Below, piece after piece: positions 57,150 through 64,000 of a stretch of DNA of 64,000 nucleotides; position 1 is the first letter of the stretch; each line of letters opens with the position of its first letter. The notes below the pieces were generated by a model. The model had not been told where the DNA came from. It did not search any database and saw only the letters and a program-made list of their open reading frames with translations. Location: positions 34,972,305 to 35,036,304 of the forward strand of contig QVOM02000073.1 of assembly GCA_003586115.2 (NCBI GenBank). Reading direction: 5' to 3'. The position numbers were made by a program, and so were the translations under genes. This DNA is from Salvator merianae (lineage: Eukaryota; Chordata; Lepidosauria; Squamata; Teiidae).

Positions 57150-57560
57150 AGGGCATTTTCACATGGCACACATTATCTTGTGCTGGGCAGGGACAATCCT
57201 AGGCTGGACTGAGTAATCCAACCTAGGATGACCCAGGTGGCTGAGACCCCACAACAGGGGCCGTCTACACTGATAACAGCCCATTCTGGCCCAACTAAAG
57301 AGAATGAGAATGAAACCTCCCAGCCTCCACAGCTGCCAGCTGGGACTGTTTCAGTCAGATACCCCAAAGCGGTCAAATTTCACAGCCACTTCTGGGTGTC
57401 CGGTGAAATGGCGCTAGACTTTTCAGTCCCAGTATACCAGTTCAGCCATTTACAAGTGGTCCACAGTTGAAGCAGGCCATGGAACCATTTCCAGGCCATA
57501 ACTCAGTCCAAGGCCTCATCCAATGCAGAAGTAATGTTCTACTAGGAGGCATGGCCTCCC
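57150..57560. mobile_element. Possible Family B element, left end only
   Basis: 'gggcattttcacatggcaca' at 57151 resembles the Family B left end. The interior ('aatcctaggctggactgagt', 'aacctaggatgacccaggtgg') forms a local inverted pair. No matching right end is found before the GC-rich hAT MITE. Confidence 0.4.
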
Positions 57561-57645
57561 ACTGAACCAGTCCACAGTGCAGACCAGGCATTCCAGGAGA
57601 TCCTCTGACACAGCCTATTCATTTTGTAGCTGTATATAACTGAAG

Positions 57646-58134
57646 CACTGGCGTATCTAGCAGCTTTGACGCCCGGGGCTAAACGGCGGTGGGCGGGGCG
57701 AGCGAGCGCACATGCGTGTGGGCGGGGCCACCGAGCGCGCATGCCCCGCTCGTTGCCCCAGCCGGCGGCAGCCTCGCTCGTCATCCCGCCCAGTGGCAGC
57801 CTCGCTCGCGTCACTCCGGCCCACCCGGCGCCCCGCCCGGCGGCGGCCTCGCTCGCATTGCCCCGGCCGGCCCGCCCGGCGGCGGCCTCGCTCGTGGTCC
57901 TGCCCGGCGGTGGCCTCGCTGTCGTCGCCCCGGCCTGCCCGGCGGCGGCCTCGCCCGTTGCCCCACCCGCATGACGGTGTGCTTGATGGCCTCGTACGCA
58001 TGCCGGTGGGTGGGGTGACGAGTGAGACCGCCGCCGGGTGGGGTGACGACCGCGCCGCCGCCCGACCCGGACAACGTGCCGCCCGGATGCCCGGGGCGCA
58101 GCGCCCCCTGCGCCCCACCCTCGCTACACCTCTG
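57646..58134. mobile_element. GC-rich hAT-type MITE with perfect 8-bp duplication
   Basis: A perfect 8-bp duplication 'aactgaag' flanks the element (57638-57645, 58135-58142). The termini 'cactggcgtatctag' and, in reverse complement of the right end, 'cagaggtgtagcgag' agree at 10 of 15 positions, with a CA-GG-GTA core seen in hAT elements. The 489-bp interior is extremely rich in G+C and CpG, against an AT-rich background. It contains a tandem array of 'cggcggcctcgctcg'-type units. Overlapping open frames on both strands with Arg/Pro/Ala-rich products are artefacts of this composition and no transposase is present. Confidence 0.87.
57762..57960. repeat. Internal imperfect tandem array in the GC-rich MITE
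   Basis: About six units, each beginning near 'ccggcggcggcctcgctcg' or a close variant such as 'ggcagcctcgctcg', and spaced irregularly at roughly 30-50 bp. Units alternate with 'ccccggcc' spacers. Confidence 0.78.
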
Positions 58135-58231
58135 AACTGAAGAACTTTCTACAAGACAAAAAGATTTTAAAAATTATAGCAAGCTAGAGAAGCCCATGTC
58201 ATACACAGTTAGGGACTAGGCAGGAAGCCTG

Positions 58232-58556
58232 ATGTCAGCTTGGCCACTGTGCTGCCATACTTGAAACTCTGCAATACTAGTCAGTGCCTGGTTGCATTCC
58301 TTACTGGTGCTGCATTTCCTTTGCTGTAGAGATAAGAGTATGTTTGTTATGGAACTGGTGGTGTTTCAAGGCTGTTCATGGCCTGAGAAAATGACGAGTT
58401 AACCAGCGTGTTTTGAAGCATACGCTGCCCAGTCTGAAGTAGCAGGAACGTGTTGAAGGATATATGTACTATAACTGCTGGTGCTATATTTTATGTGACC
58501 CTTAGTCAACTAAAGGCTGACATACTGCTGCTAAGTAAGTCTCTGTGTTCTTGAAC
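58232..58556 (+). repeat. 5' LTR of the gypsy element
   Basis: Collinear similarity to the solo LTR at 38190-38540 defines the core. The right end is near 'gttcttgaac', followed by 'ttgggacctggg', where a tRNA primer-binding site would be expected; its tRNA is not identified. The outer left boundary may reach about 58190 ('atgtcatacacagt') but similarity fades there. Confidence 0.8.
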
Positions 58557-59325
58557 TTGGGACCTGGGAATGGTGATCTTGACAGAATAAAAGATCACCA
58601 TCAACTAGGATATGGCTGAAGTTCCTGATGGTAGATGGTCAGCCAATTTGGCTCCTGAGGAACAAATCAAGCACTCTGTGAAGCCCTTTGGCAGCTCTCC
58701 AACCAACAGGACTATGCCTTGGGTCTTACTGAGAATCGTAGGGCACTAAACGAGGCACTGACTGCTGCAAATCCTTACCACCCTGTATTCTGCCTCGCTG
58801 GGCCTGGATAAGTCTTTTAATGAGCAAATGTCTTTTAATGAGCAAACTCCAATTTTGACCAGCACCCTCTGGATCCCCAAGCCCATTTTTGTCTGAGACA
58901 CTTGTCAGTGACAACCATTATCAGTGGAAAGGAGATTGAATTAGCTGGCATAGATAATCTAAGGGGTGCAAACATCACCATGCCTAGCCTGAACACCAAA
59001 AGGGTTTCAAATCATGCTGGGAGGCATCCCTAAGCATCAGCTGAGCACTCTAGAACTTCTGCAGCCAACCCTGAGAGCAGTCTCTAATCCAAATCAATGG
59101 ATGCTTGTACTGGGCCACATCCTGCTGGGGATGCATATGCCCTCAGAATTATCAGGTCACAAGCAACAGTCAGAGTAATTGAGGCAGAAGCACTGAAGGC
59201 CACAACAGTACCCACCCCAGTACTCCTATCACTGCAACTGGTGGAGCTCCACAGGAGACTGCGTTAAGCTCCCATCCCACTGGATTGGGTGATCCTACAA
59301 TTATAACAGTGGAGCTCTGCAACAG

Positions 59326-59685
59326 GTGGTGCTGAACTCTTCTTCAAGGGATCTGAACATTCCTGTCACTCTGGCTGGTGGAGCTCCACAACCTGGCAGG
59401 CTGAACTCCCGGTCAGGCACCAAGGGGGAAACCACCAGTCTGGAGTGGATATACCAGGGGAGGACTGGCCCAGCAAAACATCGTTCCACAATTGAACGCA
59501 CCCAATATCGAGACAATATCATGAGGAGGGTTCTCGGTGCCAGAATGCAAGTGGGTGCCATTGGAGCTGACCTGACCAGGGCCACCCAACAAACCCACCA
59601 GAAACCTACCATGAGAATTTGGGGAACAGGTACATCACCATCAGTCAGGGTCCATCTAGAGCACCTCAAAGAAACATTCAACTGA
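59326..59685 (+). pseudogene. Open frame in the gag/leader region of the gypsy element, unrecognised
   Basis: A 119-codon plus-strand frame lies between the LTR and the gag fragment. Its sequence is not recognised. The surrounding region (59220-59420) repeats a 'ggtggagctccaca' motif, and the minus-strand frame 59301-59681 overlaps almost exactly. It may be decayed gag or intervening sequence, and function is not claimed. Confidence 0.35.
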
Positions 59686-60327
59686 ATGTTCCTTGCTTTA
59701 CATTCAGCTTGCTTTACTACTCAATAACCATTCCAACTGAAGGTCCAGGGGCCTCATTCTACCCACCCACTGTGGTGTAACAATCCTGGCCACCAATAAG
59801 TCTTTGGGGCTCTATAGGCACACCTCATATGGTCCAGAGTGGGGCAAACCAAACCCACCAGATATTTCCCATGAGATCAGAGCAACTCTCTCCTTCAAGG
59901 AGTATCCATACCTTAGCCCAAGTTGCACAGCAAGCAGCCTTGACCCAGGTAGTGTAACAAACCCCAGCAGAGTGGCATAGGGTCCCATGATCATACAAGC
60001 ACCACTGCTGGCCAATGGGAACTCAGCAGAAATTCATTAGCAGCATCTGTACCCCAGACTCATACAGCCACCACAAGTCATTCTGGGGACTCCCAGCCCC
60101 AGCCCCAGGAGTTAACCCACCAGGCAGGCAACAAGCTGTAGTGTCACCACCCAGTAGTTTATTTTACCTGAACCCCATTAAGCTATTCTGATGGCAGCCA
60201 GCCAGACTCTATGCCTTCCTAAAGCAATTCTGGATCTATGTGATAGTGAGATACTGAGATTTCTCTGATGATGCATCCTGCATTGCATTCAGCATTAACA
60301 GAAAAAGTGGTATAATGGACTCTGGGG

Positions 60328-60870
60328 ATGTTAAGTCACAGTGGCCCAGAGATCAGTAGCAACCCCACTTGCTTGAGTCATATAGTCCAACATCTTTGTC
60401 AGATTAAACAGGGCAAACAAATGGTGGCCACTTACACTTCAGAGTTTCAAATGCTGGCAGCAGAAGCACCGGACCTTGGGGACTTTGGTTTAGCCATGCT
60501 ATTCAGGAATAGACTCAATAATGACCTGAAAATGCTGGCTATATACACTCTGGAAGGATGGATGCAATTACCCGCTTGGCTGGAGGGGCAATTAGTCAAC
60601 TTTCAGAAGCTGTCTGGGAAAACTTCCCAGCTGCCCCAACACAGCCTACCATCCATGACAACCATCAGCATTCCAACAAGTACCCCAGCATGCAACTGCC
60701 CGATCTCTGGACACCTGGCAGCCTGGTGCTCTAATAAGACACCAACATCTTCAACAGATAAAATGTCTAAAGACATGTTGGCCTTTAAATCAACCAAAGA
60801 AGACAAACCCAACCCGAAACAGCCAGCGGCCATGGTCACAAAAATACCTACATCCCTGGGCAGAGCTTAA
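60328..60870 (+). pseudogene. Gypsy gag fragment with zinc-knuckle remnant
   Basis: Gag forms the particle that packages the element's RNA. The frame is 180 codons. The middle has a 'TYTSEFQMLAAEAPDLGDFGL' type capsid stretch (shown here only in part) and 'LPAWLEGQLVNF'. At 60691-60729 lies a zinc-knuckle remnant of the form C-x-C-x4-H-x4-C, where the normal spacing is C-x2-C-x4-H-x4-C, so one residue is missing between the first two Cys. It lacks the N-terminal half of a typical gag and ends before any protease. It sits downstream of the 5' LTR in the same orientation. Confidence 0.75.
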
Positions 60871-61342
60871 TTCTGTTCCAGCCAGTCCGGCCCAGCAGCA
60901 GAGAAATGAACAAGTCCTGCCTGTGTGTGAGGACAAAGTCTGGGGCCATTATTAACCTGCCCTGCTAGAAATGATGCTGCATTGTTCAAACACCCTGTAT
61001 TGCTATCATGGTTCCAGATAGCAAAGGGTCTAAACATCAAACCAACCACTAGAAACCAGAATTGCCTATCATACTGAGAATCTCCAGTTCCTGGTGGTCC
61101 AAACGTCTTACTACTCAGTTTTTTCTTTCTTTTTTTGGGGTGGTGGTGGTGGTGCATTAGCTTAGGTAGCACGACCTGAGCATTATTTGGAGCAAAAGAC
61201 TAATCAAATTTGATTTGATAAATGTGCCCTCCATTGCGACTATAAAGAGTTTAGTGGGGTAGCTCTGGAAATTTATTTTATGGAAGGCAATATGTGGCTG
61301 TTCTGTGCTACTATGCATGAATGATCCAACCACCAATGGCCT

Positions 61343-62690
61343 TTGAATATGCTGACTTTGCCAATATGTTTGAGAAGGATGAGGCTGACAGTCTCCCTCA
61401 TCCATTGCTCATTTGACTGTGACACTGAATTGCTCCCAGACATTAAACTTCCTGCTGGTCAACTATATTCTACGTCCAAGCCAAAACTGAAAGCCATAAA
61501 AGAATTCCTGGACAAGAACTTGGAATGTAATTTCATACACCCTCCTCCTCCTCTAGGTCGCCTGTTCTCTTTGTGACAAAAAAAACCCAGGAATTTAAGA
61601 CTTTATTCTGATTACAAAGCATTAAACAAATATTTGTTAAAAACTGATACCCACTCTCACTTATCAGTGATTTACTCAACTGACTGGAACAACCAAACGA
61701 GTTCAATAAATTGGACTTATAAGAGGCTTATCATCAGATCTGCATTTGGGAGCAGAATGAATGGAAAACTGCTTTCAATACCTGTTATGGCCAATGTGAA
61801 TATCTCATGATGCAGTTCAGGTTAAATATAGGTCTGGCAATCTTCCAAAATTTCATAAATCTTTTGTTTAAAGACATGACTTACACCATTCTGGTGACTT
61901 ATCTTGATGACCCGATGATATTTTCTTTGGACATGGCAATTCATGGCCAACATGTGCAGGCTGTTTTTAGCAGATTTATAGAATACAAACTCTGTGCCAA
62001 ACTCTCCAAATGTGAATTCCATCTGCCCACACTTGACTTCTTGGGATACCATCAAAGTTACAACAGTTCAAGATTGGGAGTCCCTGCAAAGTTTCCTGGG
62101 TTTTGCTAATTTCTACCACAAGTTTATCCCTGGTTTTGCTGAGATTGCATCCCTGCTAACCAGACTCCATAGAGGTGGCAAAGTTTCCAAATTTGGTAAA
62201 CAGAAACATCTGCATTTCCCAAAGTTTCACTGGTCCCTTAACAGTCAGGCTGCTTTTGAAAATCTCAAGAGACCTTTTGCAAAAGACATCATCTAAAACA
62301 TCCTGATCCAGAAAAGCCATGTCACTGGGGGAGGGGGCTACTGTAAACAAATCCTGAAATGGGTGAATTGCATCCCTGTGCTGTTGTCTCCCATCAATTC
62401 ACCCCTGTAGAATAAAATTATCTGGTCTGGGACTGTGAATTGCTGGCTGTGAGATATTGTTTATTTGGAGGCAGTATTGTTTATTTGGAGACACTGAGGG
62501 CATGAGGTACCAATTTGAGATCTGGACTGATCACAAAAACTCAGACATTGCAAACTCCATGAAAGCTTTATCCTTATCATTTCCACTGGGCTGAGTTCTT
62601 CATTCATTTTGACTTGACCCTTAAGTATATTAAAGACATGAAGAACTGCCTCACTGACACTCTGCCTCACAAACCCTAATACCATGCCTC
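61343..62690 (+). pseudogene. Gypsy pol fragment (reverse transcriptase and RNase H)
   Basis: Pol would copy the element's RNA to DNA. In 61343-61576 the RT approach region reads 'HCSFDCDTELLPDIKLPAGQ' and 'LKAIKEFLDKNLE'. Frame breaks follow. In 61807-62109 the catalytic box 'VTYLDDPMIFS' (about 61895-61925) keeps Y-x-D-D, followed by 'LCAKLSKCEFHLPTLDFLGY'. In 61994-62296 the connection region 'LQSFLGFANFYHKFIPGF' appears. Decayed RNase H blocks run to about 62690 ('LKYIKDMKNCLTDTL' near 62620-62665). Several frameshifts and stops occur, and no integrase follows. Confidence 0.85.
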
Positions 62691-62740
62691 TGAGCTGTTG
62701 TAAGATGCCATCATTCTGCTTGCCTGACAAACAAAAGTAA

Positions 62741-64000
62741 ATAACAATTTGCTTCCAGCCCTTGCTTTGTTCATCTTTGTGTTTAGCAGCTCTGGCAAGG
62801 AATGGGGAGGGCTGGCAAAGTAGTTTTTAATGTCAGCAAATGACAGCTCAATATGTTGCAGAAGAAAGCATCATTCAGCAACATCAAACCTAGAGGTGAA
62901 TCACTGCCTTGTCCCTTTCCCACACTGGTCTCCACTGTGGCATTGGCAGACTGCAGGGACATGTATATAATCCAACTTCAGATGAAGTTTTAGCCATCTA
63001 GTCATTTCACTGCCTGCTTCTCTTTTTGCTGAAGTTGCCTGCCAGCCTCTTCTTTATAAAACTGCCATACACATGCTCCACTGAAATGAATGGGATTGGA
63101 GGGGCCATGCTCTAGAATAATGAGTCACAAAAGCAGGAAGGAATACCCAACCTGTGTGTTTTTGATATGGTAACAGACTATCTGTGCAACTTTATGGGAA
63201 GCTTATGGTATACTGCACTTGCTTCACGGTGAACGTGCAAAATAAGAAATCAAGAAGTTTGTGCTTCATCTTTATTAACTCTATTAAGTTTGAATTGCTT
63301 TGTGCACTGGCAACATACTGACATGTGCAATTAACTCCTCTTCCTAGTAATATGAGGCCTTGATGCACTGTGACAATGAAAGCACTCATACATTCTATCA
63401 CTAGGGATTTAGATATCGAAGGCAGAAATTAATTTCAGGAGGCTGAACCCAGATCTTCCCAGTCATATGCATAGACCTTACTGTTACGACCAGAAACAAT
63501 ATTTGCATGAATCTGTTAAATTATTTAAACTGTATATCTCACATTTCAATATACTAATGTTCAACAACAAAATCCAGAACATAACCCTATAAAATATAAC
63601 ACAGCGCATAAAAGAAGCAGGTAAAAATAACAGATAAATGAATCAGCCAATTAAAAGCACAGCAGCAACAAATGTAAGCAAGTCAGATTGACAGAATCAA
63701 AACCTGCCAAAAATCTAAGATAGCTGCTAAAGGTACCATCAATAAAGCGGCACTGCAGTGAAAGCAAATAAGAAGGAAGATCTCACCTCTATTTTCATTG
63801 TCAATCTCTAAAGTCATCTGCATTTCAGCTTAATTCTCTCTCTTTTCCTTTCATCTCCCTTTCATTCGGTAGTCACCCATCCAGTCCAATGTTTCACCAA
63901 AGGAGGAATCAGGAACAGTTGCCACTGATATTCATCAGTCAAATGGTAAATCAAGAGTCCAGGCTATGCCACATGCACTCATTGGTCAATCAGCTGAACA
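62741..64000. other. Anonymous sequence to window end
   Basis: No gene, integrase or 3' LTR is recognised. About 63515-63680 ('ctgttaaattatttaaactg' onward) could be an antisense LINE 3' tail, but nothing confirms it. Confidence 0.45.

Larger units (their letters stand above)
58190..62740 (+). mobile_element. Ty3/gypsy LTR retrotransposon, degraded, 3' part missing
   Basis: The order is a 5' LTR (58232-58556), a leader/gag region of decayed sequence, a gag fragment with a zinc-knuckle remnant (60328-60870), and pol fragments with reverse transcriptase and RNase H (61343-62690). The protease region between gag and pol is not recognisable. No integrase and no 3' LTR are found before the window continues into unrelated sequence at about 62740, so the element was truncated or rearranged. 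It is inactive. The RT resembles the Ty3/gypsy lineages common in reptiles and fish; the exact clade is not determined. Confidence 0.85.

Noticed and set aside
57657..58140. Several overlapping open frames with Arg/Pro/Ala-rich products on both strands
   Set aside because: All lie within the GC-rich MITE, where stop codons are rare in every frame. None resembles a transposase or host protein.
60328..60870. Domesticated gag-derived host gene (as with PEG10/RTL genes)
   Set aside because: The frame lacks the N-terminal half, has a defective zinc knuckle, and lies in an element whose pol is also decaying. No sign of selection is visible.
1..64000. A multi-gene functional system (operon, defence locus, biosynthetic cluster or host gene cluster)
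   Set aside because: Every recognisable protein similarity is to transposable elements, all broken. No host exon or gene cluster is visible. I prefer to report none rather than force one.

Overview
This window looks like a piece of vertebrate nuclear DNA, most probably from a squamate reptile (lizard or snake). The basis is the mix of mobile-element relics. It holds three copies of an RTE/BovB-type LINE, two L1-clade LINEs, several CR1- and L2-clade LINEs, a Tc1-type transposon, hAT- and Harbinger-like MITEs, a tRNA-derived SINE and a Ty3/gypsy retrotransposon with a separate solo LTR. BovB with abundant CR1/L2 and DNA transposons fits Squamata best. The species cannot be named from the sequence alone. 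I found no host protein-coding exon, no rRNA, no functional tRNA, no CRISPR array and nothing bacterial. The window reads as intergenic or intronic DNA.

Layout. 0-14 kb: single-copy AT-rich DNA with a degenerate L1 (2.2-4.1 kb), a BovB 3' end (4.3-4.7 kb), LINE tails and foldback non-autonomous elements (10.8, 12.4 kb). 14-18 kb: a Harbinger-like MITE, an antisense CR1, then a sense BovB interrupted by a small MITE and by a tRNA-derived SINE, then a foldback repeat. 20-27 kb: further MITEs, including a clean hAT MITE at 23.6 kb with an 8-bp target-site duplication, and a Tc1-type element (24.5-26.3 kb) split by an antisense L2. 27-34 kb: CR1 and L2 relics, a GC-rich foldback-family element, a ~90-bp tandem duplication and an alternating purine/pyrimidine tract. 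35-37 kb: an antisense BovB carrying another MITE. 38.2 kb: a solo LTR. 40-48 kb: mostly single-copy, with small MITEs and an L2 at 47 kb. 49-51 kb: an L2 split by a MITE with a perfect TAA duplication. 52-55 kb: a 5'-truncated but well-preserved L1 inserted inside a hAT MITE, with both target-site duplications readable. 56-58 kb: a near-perfect palindromic hAT MITE and a GC-rich hAT MITE, each with a perfect 8-bp duplication. 58-62.7 kb: a degraded Ty3/gypsy element whose 5' LTR matches the solo LTR at 38.2 kb. 62.7-64 kb: single-copy.

No set of genes works together here. What the window shows is layered transposon history: several insertions can be ordered by nesting (L1 after hAT; MITE after L2; MITE and SINE after BovB; L2 after Tc1). 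I did not find a previously undescribed functional system. The best candidates for something undescribed are the short non-autonomous repeat families, above all the GC-rich 57.6-kb element, the 209-bp palindrome at 56.3 kb, and the dispersed family whose ends read GGGCCTTTCTGCACTT.
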